A stretch of 64,000 nucleotides of DNA from Durusdinium trenchii (taxonomy: Eukaryota > Sar > Dinophyceae > Suessiales > Symbiodiniaceae): NCBI GenBank assembly GCA_963970005.1, contig CAXAMN010021718.1, forward strand, positions 997,762 to 1,061,761. Reading direction: 5' to 3'. Positions 62,701 through 64,000 of this stretch are shown piece after piece. The notes beneath the pieces are model-generated. The model searched no databases and was not told where the DNA came from. It worked only from the letters and a program-made list of their open reading frames with translations. A program made the translations under genes and the position numbers. The number at the start of each line of letters is the position of its first letter. Within the stretch, counting starts at the first letter, position 1.

Positions 62701-62806
62701 CATCTCACACCGTCCACAGCGGGACCACCGTCGGAACCACGTCAGGCGCATCACGGAGTGCTCTTGTCCCCGGACGTCTTGCAAGCGGCCACGCGGCTCT
62801 CGCAAC
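16202..62806 (+). CDS. clpC: ClpC-type Hsp100 AAA+ chaperone, multi-exon gene, right end outside window
   Basis: Exons read by family colinearity: 16202-16258, 41282-41336, about 42362-42468, about 55020-55083, 56875-56926, 57324-57408, 57695-57751, 58517-58550, 59365-59428, 59824-59855, 60441-60505, 60905-60930, 61714-61777, 62084-62140 and 62746-62806. ClpC proteins unfold substrates for the Clp protease; in algae the usual site is the plastid stroma (family knowledge). [12 protein letters not shown] and [15 protein letters not shown] point to ClpC rather than ClpB. Exon phases agree at every junction from 56875 on. Not found: the start codon and targeting peptide, the second Clp N repeat, the usual GKLDPVIG linker before 56875, and everything after D1. 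The gene surrounds the CoA-transferase gene and the copia element. Confidence 0.85.
17595..17721. repeat. TGC then TAG trinucleotide microsatellite containing an assembly gap
   Basis: (TGC)n at about 17595-17612 is followed by (TAG)n from 17618 to 17721, interrupted by ten N at 17665-17674. The true array length is unknown. Confidence 0.95.
19309..19432 (+). CDS. Candidate exon, unknown protein, upstream of the CoA-transferase gene
   Basis: An open 124-nt segment after GCTGAG then G starts [20 protein letters not shown] and ends with an acidic GDDFPE stretch at a possible GC donor. The frame is open to 19445. It could be a 5' exon of the CoA-transferase gene, since that gene lacks its start exon, but no family similarity links them. 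Confidence 0.3.
19537..19600 (-). repeat. MITE-like element family B, copy 3, truncated
   Basis: Inverted and shortened: TACCCAAAGGCTCA through CTCAAACATGTAGCAGTTG matches the right part of 7328-7440. The other terminus is missing. Confidence 0.7.
20114..20168 (+). CDS. Candidate small exon, unknown protein
   Basis: Follows GCTCCAG then G and reads [18 protein letters not shown], with possible GC donors inside (GTGGAC-GCTCCA) and at the end (CTCCAG-GCGCCT). It precedes the first assigned CoA-transferase exon by 1.8 kb and could be its 5' exon or unrelated. Confidence 0.3.
20248..20343 (+). repeat. Short inverted-repeat element, family D, copy 2
   Basis: Left end ACATCCTGTCTGGGTCACC and right end ACACCCAGACAGGATGGTCC are imperfect complements. 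Confidence 0.65.
22009..36762 (+). CDS. pct: Propionate/acetate CoA-transferase (Pct type), 16 exons
   Basis: Exons: 22009-22108, 22792-22872, 23745-23857, 24939-25003, 25714-25772, 26187-26283, 27133-27214, 28944-29059, 29403-29450, 30231-30315, 31164-31268, 32280-32337, 34230-34324, 34975-35092, 35837-35985 and 36619-36762. They total 1515 nt, in phase at all joins, ending in TGA: 504 residues against about 520-530 for the bacterial family. The enzyme moves CoA between short-chain acyl donors and acids such as propionate or acetate. Marks: [12 protein letters not shown] (N-terminal CoA-transferase fold), [16 protein letters not shown] (glycine loop), LEPGVVGGIP with the expected catalytic Glu at 32331-32333, [15 protein letters not shown], and [12 protein letters not shown]. 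The start codon exon is missing, so targeting is unknown. The ending DSWM is shorter than the family, so a last exon may be missed. The 30231 acceptor and the 34324 donor are the least certain borders. Confidence 0.93.
22707..22763 (+). repeat. 21-bp repeat, degenerate units, in CoA-transferase intron 1
   Basis: GGTTGGAGGACATCGCTCCT followed by a diverged unit and a duplicated AGGCACTGCTTT, ending 28 bases before exon 2. Confidence 0.7.
23966..24029 (+). repeat. GTAGATGGCAC element, family G, copy 1
   Basis: TAGATGGCACCATCTCCAAG at the left with GTCTACTCTAAAACC at the right. It is shared with 33363-33455 but its right end is eroded. Confidence 0.5.
26482..26587 (-). repeat. MITE-like element family A, copy 3, inserted in an AT run
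   Basis: TA-flanked 106-bp foldback inside an (AT)n tract in CoA-transferase intron 6. Ends: TACCTAGAACCTGGTCGTGA and the complement of TACCTGGAACCCAGACATGA. Confidence 0.85.
31004..31101 (-). repeat. MITE-like element family A, copy 4
   Basis: TA-flanked, from TACCTAACCTGGTCGCGACC to TTTGGGTTCCAGGTA, in CoA-transferase intron 10, ending 62 bases before exon 11. Confidence 0.75.
32095..32175 (+). repeat. Inverted-repeat element resembling family E
   Basis: CCTAAGGGGTGTCTATTGAT and later AAGGGGTGTCCATTAACCAC echo the 36425 and 39259 elements. Divergence makes the family assignment tentative. Confidence 0.4.
32366..32480 (+). repeat. 21-bp repeat, diverged array
   Basis: GGTTGGAGGCCATCGCTACT followed by progressively diverged units (GGAGGCCTTCGCTTCTAG, GGAGGCGAATCGCTTGTAG), 28 bases after the exon-12 donor. 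Confidence 0.7.
32690..32797. mobile_element. Tc1/mariner-like MITE, 108 bp
   Basis: TIRs: TACAGTCAGGGACAAACAGT at the left and the complement of TACTATCAGGGACAAACAGT at the right, differing at two positions. The interior is AT-rich with no coding potential. TACAGT-type termini and TA ends are typical of Tc1/mariner derivatives (family knowledge). It lies in CoA-transferase intron 12. A mobilising transposase is not in the window. Confidence 0.85.
32989..33076 (-). repeat. Short inverted-repeat element, family D, copy 3
   Basis: ACCATCCTGTCTGGGTGTCC at the left and TCCAGCTAGGTGACCCAGT at the right, matching copy 2 in reverse orientation. Confidence 0.65.
33363..33455 (+). repeat. GTAGATGGCAC element, family G, copy 2 with perfect 13-bp TIR
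   Basis: Ends GAGTAGATGGCAC and GTGCCATCTACTC are exact complements about 93 bp apart. Related ends occur at 23966 and near 63451-63524. Confidence 0.75.
35158..35196. repeat. TTG trinucleotide tract
   Basis: CTTGTTGTTGTTGCTGTTG and similar, directly downstream of CoA-transferase exon 14. Confidence 0.85.
36425..36507 (+). repeat. MITE-like element family E, copy 1
   Basis: Left end CCAGCACCTTCAAAGGGGTC and right end ACCCCTTTGAAGCTCCAGG are imperfect complements. Copies at 39259-39350 and 56383-56472. Confidence 0.7.
36500..36572 (+). repeat. Dispersed element family F, copy 1
   Basis: CCTAGCAAAAACCTGGTTTT through CATGGTTTTGAGGGCCCTGG, abutting the family E element and ending 47 bases before exon 16. 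An inverted copy is at 41082-41160. Confidence 0.7.
38542..38597 (+). CDS. Candidate 56-nt exon, unknown protein
   Basis: A good polypyrimidine tract and GATGCAG then G precede [18 protein letters not shown], ending at a GT donor (CCTTTG then GTGCGA). It may belong with the pieces at 40514 and 40636. No family recognised. Confidence 0.35.
39259..39350 (+). repeat. MITE-like element family E, copy 2
   Basis: CCTGGACCTTCAAGGGGTGG at the left and CCCGACAGGAGGGTCCTGG at the right. Confidence 0.6.
39794..39930 (+). repeat. MITE-like element family I, copy 2 (diverged)
   Basis: Contains CCATGGGACTGCCATAGGAC, identical to copy 1, and a right end ending CGCGTCTGGGGTA. Confidence 0.65.
40171..40290. 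repeat. MITE-like element family C, copy 1
   Basis: TIRs: AGGGTCCAGGACCATCCG at the left and the complement of TAAGGGTCCAGGACCATCCG at the right, about 120 bp. Confidence 0.8.
40514..40775 (+). CDS. Possible 3' end of an unknown gene (two exons)
   Basis: Exon-like segment 40514-40573 reads [19 protein letters not shown] after GCCTGGAG then G. A GC donor at 40574 would join in phase to 40636 (CCTCTAG then G), giving [20 protein letters not shown], a Gly-rich stretch, then [18 protein letters not shown] and TAA at 40773-40775. The proposed intron is only 62 bases. No family recognised. If real, this is a second gene nested in the same ClpC intron. The alternative is that both are chance open segments. 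Confidence 0.35.
41082..41160 (-). repeat. Dispersed element family F, copy 2
   Basis: Reverse complement of 36500-36572 with small changes: ACCAGGGGCCCTCAAAACCA through GCTAGGGAAAACCAGGTC. Confidence 0.75.
41282..41336 (+). CDS. clpC: ClpC exon, N-domain repeat 1 second half
   Basis: Reads [18 protein letters not shown] after GGCTGAG then G, matching the Clp N motif of the shape LGHNxIGTEHLLL. A GC donor (CTTCT then GCAGCT) would leave one base. The following exon at 42362 could supply the rest of the codon. The border on the right is less certain than the left. Confidence 0.65.
41915..41970 (+). repeat. 21-bp repeat, about 3 units
   Basis: One truncated and two good units (AGGTTGGAGGCCATCGCTAG). 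Confidence 0.8.
42069..42288 (+). CDS. Candidate open segment, unknown protein
   Basis: After TGCTTAG then G the frame is open for 72 codons to a TGA at 42286-42288, reading [20 protein letters not shown] early and [19 protein letters not shown] later. It lies between two ClpC N-domain exons but does not resemble Clp proteins. Could be a remnant of another gene or chance. Confidence 0.3.
42362..42468 (+). CDS. clpC: Probable ClpC exon, end of N-domain repeat 1
   Basis: Reads [17 protein letters not shown] and then [14 protein letters not shown], fitting the Clp N pattern of a hydrophobic helix ending in LG followed by a loop and a helix with VEE. The acceptor is CACCTGCAG then C. The donor may be GT at 42462 or GC at 42469. 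Weaker than the D1 exons because this part of the family is variable. Confidence 0.5.
42599..42730. repeat. MITE-like element family C, copy 2
   Basis: TIRs: GTCCAGGACCCATCCG at the left and CGGATGGTCCTGGACCC at the right. The interior differs from copy 1. Confidence 0.75.
43731..43856 (+). repeat. 21-bp repeat array, about 6 units
   Basis: The longest cluster of the family: six units of the form TTGGAGGCCATCGCTNTTAGG. The array is open on the complement with a period of seven residues (AMASNLR), because the unit length is a multiple of three. I regard that frame as a by-product. Confidence 0.9.
44920..45735 (-). CDS. Possible Gln/Ala/Ser-rich low-complexity protein
   Basis: An open frame of 271 codons on the minus strand with an ATG at 45735 and a stop at 44920. 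About 60 residues at the N-terminus and 50 at the C-terminus are not simple repeat; the middle is poly-Gln/Ala/Ser. No domain recognised. Trinucleotide tracts easily stay open, so the length alone proves little. In its favour is that the non-repeat ends are open in the same frame. Confidence 0.3.
   Translation of the reverse strand: MFAHGEMYATCGPEGWRKLGREAPLGFFWQQTPGRESQHVMAEGKGGECQQRPPQYNPNTGKTQPPQQQQQQQPQQQQPAATSGSQQQKQQQQPAAAANQQQQQAASTRHQQQQQPAAAAAASSGYRSSKQQVPGSSSSSKYQAAAAEAAATKQQLPSSIRSSSSSSSSKPPSSSNSSSRSKAATAAAVVANHLAAAAAAAAVVADHQAAAATAAKDRQQRNIETGAAAATKKQHRQQRPRLGTEKRSGGKGGVQFHGKGSISGVSKTDSS
45015..45545. repeat. Imperfect CTG/TGC trinucleotide tract, about 530 bp
   Basis: Long mixture of CTGCTGCTG, CTTGGTAGC and TTGCTGCTG. 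On the minus strand a frame from 45735 to 44920 (271 codons) runs through it, with Gln-, Ala- and Ser-rich content and unique ends (starting [20 protein letters not shown], ending [13 protein letters not shown]). The minus-strand frame could be a real low-complexity protein exon. The plus-strand Leu/Ala frames are almost certainly shadows. Confidence 0.7.
46591..46606. repeat. AT microsatellite, retrotransposon target site
   Basis: (AT)n ending in TATAT at 46602-46606. The same TATAT follows the element at 54861-54865. Confidence 0.95.
46607..46803 (+). repeat. 5' long terminal repeat
   Basis: 197 bp, TG...CA termini, same sequence as the 3' LTR. It should carry the element's promoter, but I see no TATA-like box in it, in keeping with dinoflagellate promoters generally. 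Confidence 0.97.
46805..46823 (+). promoter_or_regulatory. Candidate primer binding site, inside a perfect hairpin
   Basis: Starts one base after the 5' LTR. TGGTAGCGGAGC begins with TGG as expected for pairing with a tRNA 3'-CCA end. The first bases resemble those used with initiator-Met tRNA in other copia elements (inference). The same bases form an 8-bp stem with a 3-base loop (TGGTAGCG-GAG-CGCTACCA). Confidence 0.65.
46847..47407 (+). CDS. gag: Copia Gag, N-terminal part (frame broken at a T6 run)
   Basis: From the ATG 43 bases after the LTR the frame reads a Ser-rich start, then a Gag core with [19 protein letters not shown] and [16 protein letters not shown], as in copia capsid proteins. 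After RALEKFF the frame loses similarity. The family continuation ([18 protein letters not shown], then [16 protein letters not shown]) lies in the next frame and runs into the 47319 ORF. The switch maps to TTTTTT at 47195-47200. The 160 bases after that point in this frame are not real protein. Confidence 0.9.
   Translation: MPGPSASGPSTTSSASGGSIETMKDTYIPVFNNRVADYKEWRQRIILYKKKLALQGKEKETILNLLTSLNGTAWKQVEHLVDKVAEASDGFEQVLKALDAAFQYDDRVEMPRALEKFFLSTDEEERPNAPILLLRPQRAASRNRTPQHPHPRQCQWLDASSTEQLDTRTEALDSVAGWPRDEEGES
47319..50711 (+). CDS. pol: Copia Gag end, protease, methyltransferase-like insert and integrase
   Basis: The listed ATG is internal: the frame is open and Gag-like from about 47196. 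Numbered from 47319: zinc knuckle [14 protein letters not shown] at 217-230; protease motif LQDGGASS with Asp278; a Rossmann/C5-methyltransferase-like stretch at about 527-660 ([18 protein letters not shown], then [11 protein letters not shown] with Cys587, then AAIEHPAGS with Glu639); integrase zinc site His817, His822, Cys850, Cys853; integrase core Asp880, Asp940 and Glu976, the last two 35 residues apart. The true reading leaves this frame at GGGGGG (50621-50626). The last 25 or so residues are out-of-frame. Acidic low-complexity linker at 65-125. Confidence 0.93.
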   Translation: MLLRRSNLTQEQKHLIQSQVGPEMKRAKVEEVMYYLLGQDFKSRSEQPKAWNKHAKGKGRWYPRKSQQAYAAEDYDLEYDDDLEETYVQADDELYEEDANYEDYEDDGAFGGQDEELYYTEEPWPEEPDPALEEAYAAYLDARRQFANLRAARGFYPVVALSNPSDMPGSTSSSTTTSQRPVNKGSKGKKGKGKGKSPPQKGTALNRGRTALDSMQCFKCGRFGHAAAECPMNKTSQSPKRTKTETSTKTSGQAFMMHDLSRKGIPQLSEQGWFGLQDGGASSMVCGHETLMNIIEYMHQRGVPLERYTFHPTTKMFGFGGDAMRKAEWTVKLPVYVDGQSGMIECFLVDGATPLLVGRPILKSLKVKVDWDKDLISYGDQDWKPAIKGDRGEYLLRLDDGVQGDPEGHNLAFDLVTTETFEMVQRSGTMHSSTYTLLQYLEATGRDPPEHCLQVDGEPFQDNLTDDDEPVMDQQPQGHNDEQVAEVRKEITDKLLRGIRFHHATMFAHRRSVLEQGLRAHEEGAKVFWEVYSGEAGLSLEMQRRGYLVYSFDTNTGWNFDLPEHRNAYYKLLEDVAPDFVWLAPACKKWSKMQALNALTPEQEFALRCEQDYEEAVHLKLAERTFVIQYNEGRDAAIEHPAGSKAWTTKTWSNLPGWPCRLDQCAYDTKIADQYVKKPTRLQLTSASMTDYLAWRCPGDHEHLPLEGSLPGIGSLTKAAGAYQTTFCYHIGAAIDCLFYEPEEFALEGGEWDLEDMGEYTPSVAGTEQREPDEPNHEPAPPAESEVRVQSYKATGVLQRLQRQDRQLAKRTVSRLHRNLGHPTNAELKRLLEMKGASNVLVECAQEHDCDVCRQHQHRPQVPVSSVPSVQEFNARVQADTLWIKIPNMKKALPILMISDTATRFLAGRVIWKESPEEFILAVERAWVRVFGPMQTLQVDDHRSWASDYVKSWCSEQGVELRISPGQSHTRLAILERRHQVTRRALELFLADQEQGNILQPAEPREKLIQALCYVIPQINRSTNVRGYSPVQWVLGYTPHIPGLLTEEPLPPPSLDPSDEFLQKLQRQKAAANAVFSADVDTRLRRAMNRKFAGQLTVFHLGGHVLLLPRWTRWHRTQTTMAWTCPHRDG
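50629..54177 (+). CDS. pol: Copia integrase C-terminus, reverse transcriptase and RNase H, membrane tail
   Basis: This continues Pol one frame on. The ATG at 50629 is internal. Early residues ([20 protein letters not shown]) fit the end of integrase. An acidic Pro/Glu-rich linker follows. Reverse transcriptase of the RVT_2 kind: [10 protein letters not shown] with Asp621 and [10 protein letters not shown] with Asp733-Asp734 (HVDD in place of the usual YVDD). RNase H: YSDASFA Asp892, SAESQAA Glu946 and VDAKALYD Asp991. After RNase H comes a hydrophobic helix of about 22 residues (1137-1158, [18 protein letters not shown]) followed by Lys-rich sequence. The stop TGA at 54175 falls where the downstream coiled-coil frame takes over. 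Confidence 0.93.
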   Translation: MCYYYRDGPGGIGPKLRWRGPARIVMVEQLDGGPHSNIYWIVHGTNLLRTAPEHLRPAPVEDSGKAADDDPFFKAQQALQNIRSRGTTLYTDLTKTNKRQRHEVSSDEEDEEFDDDHMAEGEEGEGNPGLADYWQVSDDQKTWTRVHNVERKELFVPVSTDDVPVDRFRNQRLTVIRRNPPHPEHLRLRDDWRTIDAGRNLHYRWTGTTTFQIDDDIETASDDTFEQLVRDEPEEPPEPEEGPPEDDQPRTSASAMPPPANPAANAPADAALQEPQNNNEADEVPLEEPAAPSNEASPQEMPPAPVPEHQKRLYEPTANESFRNQRSRVDEQETLSFLKKPMVYGPMKSETARSTPYDQVATEDMNMQIDVDVQKIDDLPPGWHLENGWLCLDSPEDDWVMEGNWLIRNHYIPRKEAYRPSDEECPIDLNYLVKERVSSTSHGIFKDRWKRHSRNPLIEEAYWTGQTKFKIKPNWREQAQQDYKKASNGYKTLRTPSDKIAKKKKGKDEVFERYMSVADRQAFIQAKIKELESFFKNEVWLYDEEKNADPERILKAHFILTWKKNEDGTPRAKARLITQGFKDPDALSGALSTNAPTLTRLARGLVLCICQLYKWHMFTSDITTAFLQGKNFDKESKRVIWIRLPRDAKQLLGMSPEEPTLMRLVKPMYGLCDAPRAWYEEATERILRVGEGNIQRHPLDPCLFMVYRPLDPEKMTDPTVERELACIFGIHVDDLVGCGDLQDPYFHEVKEKLKNVFTFREWQEGNNLEYCGSQIKSLSEDVLALSQESYIHKVKPIPIAKERVNSPDLPVTERERSLLRGLIGGLQWPATQSSPHLQVGISQLAGETSKATVATLQKGNKHLRYAKEYADVGLQYRCLGAKEDMTFIAYSDASFATRSDLSSQGGYLLAMCHKDVANGKCEGHYNVIDWRSWKLPRVSRSTLSAESQAASEAADSLMYTSLFWNLIFKALMPLDSVSTGHLQNSPKLIVDAKALYDVLVKDEIQAATGADKRTTIEALVCRDKLSCCNGKVMWVSSELQYADGLTKDSAAALLGQRLRSHMTRLKSDETFQASKRKNVTNRKKGENMYAIRRPERALFAMFSNYFLDTVNAFEERDGNFTGTMSHYKGEEHDLIDYVLLILTIMFIGMFTWLFWKWTQGPKIVILEKKFKENEAQTTRDGT
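54125..54610 (+). CDS. Element 3' ORF: coiled coil plus Cys-rich domain
   Basis: 161 codons overlapping the end of Pol by 53 bases in the next frame. Residues 17-80 or so are a charged heptad-like helix ([20 protein letters not shown], then more). The C-terminal part has Cys and His spaced as [10 protein letters not shown]...[13 protein letters not shown], which might bind a metal. Together with the membrane helix at the end of Pol this could be either a C-terminal Pol extension split by a one-base shift near GGG (54169-54171), or a separate third ORF. I favour the split extension, because deleting one base would restore a continuous charged helix. Function unknown. Confidence 0.7.
   Translation: MRRSSKRTRLRQPETGLEEQRLVELRKENITITKQNQRLKEELAVSEQARQDAQRELRLLAKEHHKMKEMQEADFNHKFKVAGQQASFKPVYLASQGGCWHASRACVAQRTANLVYERQPCKACAHLFFDKCTPTASSEGVHWVGGTHGTLFGVATSSEDW
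54664..54860 (+). repeat. 3' long terminal repeat
   Basis: Same 197 bases as the 5' LTR, followed by TATAT. No purine run lies directly before it. The nearest purine-rich stretch is GAGAAGTGAGAGG at about 54610-54622. Confidence 0.97.
55020..62806 (+). CDS. clpC: ClpC D1 AAA+ domain exon block
   Basis: Thirteen small exons, 26 to 85 nt, encode the first ATPase domain. In order: [15 protein letters not shown] (55020, right border unsure), [17 protein letters not shown] (56875), Walker [20 protein letters not shown] (57324), [19 protein letters not shown] (57695), pore-loop piece [11 protein letters not shown] (58517), [21 protein letters not shown] with Walker B (59365, split here: LKKVINEV, then DICLFIDE), [11 protein letters not shown] (59824), [20 protein letters not shown] (60441), sensor-1 VIGATTADE (60905), [16 protein letters not shown] with the arginine finger (61714), [19 protein letters not shown] (62084) and [20 protein letters not shown] (62746). 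All ATPase motifs are intact. Donors in this block are mostly GC, with GT after 56926, 58550 and 60930 and GA after 61777. Confidence 0.93.
55583..55640 (+). repeat. 21-bp repeat, about 2 units, with TAGCAAGAAACTA motif
   Basis: GGTGGAGGCCATCGCGGATC and GGTTGGAGGCCATCGCCACC, next to ACTAGTAGCAAGAAGCTA (55557) and CAGTAGCAAGAAACTACTAG (55625). The cluster at 32366 also has TAGCAAGAAGCTA beside it. Confidence 0.75.
56168..56281 (-). repeat. MITE-like element family A, copy 5, at the edge of an AT run
   Basis: AGAACATGGTCGTGACCTCT through AGGAACCTCCAGGTA, inserted beside (AT)n at about 56147-56166. The right arm is diverged. Confidence 0.7.
56383..56472 (+). repeat. MITE-like element family E, copy 3
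   Basis: ACCAGCACCTTCAAAGGGGT and the complement of CCTGGACCTTCAAGGGGTGT. The interior shares GGAAGCCCCTACACTACC with copy 1. Confidence 0.75.
56689..56790 (+). repeat. Dispersed element resembling family F
   Basis: CACCATGCTTTTCACTTGG at the left and CTTCATGGTTTTGATGGCTC at the right echo copies 1 and 2. Diverged. Confidence 0.5.
58348..58456. repeat. Foldback element in a ClpC intron
   Basis: GGATCCAGTCGTACCTTCTC at the left and GAGAAGGTACGACTGGATCC at the right are exact complements about 100 bp apart. A second inner copy of ACCTTCTCAGGTTCGGTACG also occurs at about 27315 in a CoA-transferase intron. Confidence 0.8.
60100..60142 (+). repeat. Short inverted-repeat element, family D, copy 4 (partial)
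   Basis: TGGTCCAGCCAGGACACCCC followed by GACAGGATGGTCCAGG. Confidence 0.55.
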
Positions 62807-64000
62807 GCGGAACGCTCAGAGAGGAAGAGACAGAAGACGAAGGAGGAAGGAATAATGGAAGGAAGAACATGTTCTAAAAGCACCTTATAGATCGGCAATT
62901 TGATACTATATTTATCATCATTTATCATATGTTACTCTATTCCGAAGGTGCTTGGCGTTGAAACATGTAGGTTTCATATTTGTGCGCCATCTATACGGGT
63001 ATGAGAATTTACCAAGAAACCAAGCATTGGACAGGGGATAATAGATGGCGTTTGTTTTTTGAGAGGTCAGACATGCTTCCACTCACGAATGGCTCATGAG
63101 CACATGTCACATGTGGGAAACAAAGACATGTTCAATGCACACATGGAAAACACATGTTAACACATGTTACCACCTGCACCTACCTTTCCTTCCACCTTTT
63201 TCCTTGATGTTTTCAGCTATTTACAGCCATAATACACATGTATTACAAAATCCATGTTTCCTGCAGCTTCACCACAACGGCGCACATACGTTGGGCTTCT
63301 TGCGGGAAGAATCCAAAAGGCGGCCCCATTGTTTATTAATTACACTATTGTCAAACCAGACGGCGCAAAAAAAGTCAACAAATCAGGAGCGATAGGCATG
63401 GTATAGACCCCCAAGAACAAAAAGTGACTTCGCACAGGGGTATGGTCCAAAGATAGGGCGGTGCCATCGACTGTTTGAAATTGGCTGTTTTTTTGCTCTT
63501 ATTCTACGAGCGGTGCCATCTACTAGTGTGAGGACACAATATGGAACAAAGAGAGGGGAGAGATACAGAGAGAGCAAGAGAGAGAGGGAGAGAGAGGGAG
63601 GGGAAGCAACCAAAAAAAGAAGACAGGGAACTGCAAGCAGCAGAGAAAAGAGAACGAAAAAAGAGAGAAAAAAGAGAAGGAAGAGAGAAGAGGGGAGAGA
63701 ATCAAGGAAGAAGAGAAGGGAAGAGGAAAGAAGGGGAGGGAAGGAACAAGACATGGGCAGCAGAAAAAGAAGGGCTTGTGGAAAGCAGGGAGGGGAGAAA
63801 GGGATAAAAAAGAGAAGATTGAGAGAGGACAGGGCGGGACTGCCACTCTGTGTACAGTAGGTTGCGCAAAGTGGAGGTCAGAGGTGGGGGAAGGAAAACA
63901 GGGGAGGGGAGAGCAGGTACAGAGAAAAGGGGGAGGGGGGCAGGACTGACAAGTGCAGAGTAGATGGCGCAGCCTGATGATCAGCCAGGGCATGGGCAGC
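62807..64000. other. ClpC intron or downstream sequence, no assigned exon
   Basis: After the exon ending at 62806 no further Clp exon was found before the window ends. The stretch has family-G-like ends near 63451 and 63511 and then purine-rich sequence. Confidence 0.5.
63540..63955. repeat. Purine-rich (GA/GGA/AAG) low-complexity tract
   Basis: About 400 bases with very few pyrimidines on the + strand, such as GAGAGAGCAAGAGAGAGAGG. All frames are open as a consequence (Lys/Arg/Glu-rich on +, Ser/Phe/Leu/Pro-rich on -). I call no gene. Confidence 0.85.

Noticed and set aside
63383-63993. Lys/Arg/Glu-rich and Ser/Leu/Phe-rich frames at the right end
   Set aside because: They follow from the purine-rich tract, which keeps all frames open. 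No non-repeat domain is attached.
1-64000. Dinoflagellate spliced-leader sequence or relict
   Set aside because: I looked for the CCATTTTGGCTCAAG core and saw only weak partial matches, such as CGACCATTTTGACCAAG near 61558.
1-64000. CRISPR array
   Set aside because: Repeats here are tandem 21-bp units or scattered inverted elements with no regular spacers.

Overview
This window looks like nuclear DNA of a dinoflagellate, probably Symbiodiniaceae-like. The organism is inferred, not proven. The evidence is: genes broken into many tiny exons; introns that start mostly with GC, sometimes GT and rarely GA; acceptors that are almost always AG followed by G; introns packed with short inverted-repeat elements and a 21-bp repeat; and a Ty1/copia element of dinoflagellate style. 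Most long open frames in the window are chance or repeat-derived. The real genes had to be read as short exons joined by protein-family colinearity. I saw no prokaryotic operons, no rRNA or tRNA genes and no CRISPR array.

Two host genes are recognised, both on the + strand. (1) A ClpC-type Hsp100 ATPase. Its first recognised exon is at 16202-16258, further N-domain exons are at 41282-41336 and about 42362-42468, and a nearly unbroken D1 AAA+ domain is read from exons between 55020 and 62806. The gene runs off the right edge. (2) A complete or nearly complete propionate/acetate CoA-transferase (Pct type) of 16 exons at 22009-36762. Its exons sum to 1515 nt and stay in frame to a TGA. It lies wholly inside what appears to be a 25-kb ClpC intron, on the same strand.

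A full-length young Ty1/copia retrotransposon occupies 46607-54860, inside another ClpC intron. It has 197-bp LTRs that I read as identical and a TATAT target duplication. It encodes Gag, protease, a methyltransferase-like insert, integrase, reverse transcriptase and RNase H, plus a membrane/coiled-coil/Cys-rich tail. Its reading frame is broken at three places, all in the same direction, two of them in six-base homopolymers.

Region by region: 1-16.2 kb holds unassigned candidate exons, an unknown ORF at 6752-7045 and several MITE-like elements. 16.2-22 kb is ClpC intron with an assembly gap (17665-17674) in a TAG microsatellite. 22-36.8 kb is the CoA-transferase gene. 36.8-41.3 kb holds unassigned exon-like pieces, including a possible gene end at 40775. 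41.3-46.6 kb holds ClpC N-domain exons, tandem 21-bp repeats and a long CTG/TGC tract. 46.6-54.9 kb is the retrotransposon. 55-62.8 kb is the ClpC D1 domain. 63.5-64 kb is purine-rich low complexity.
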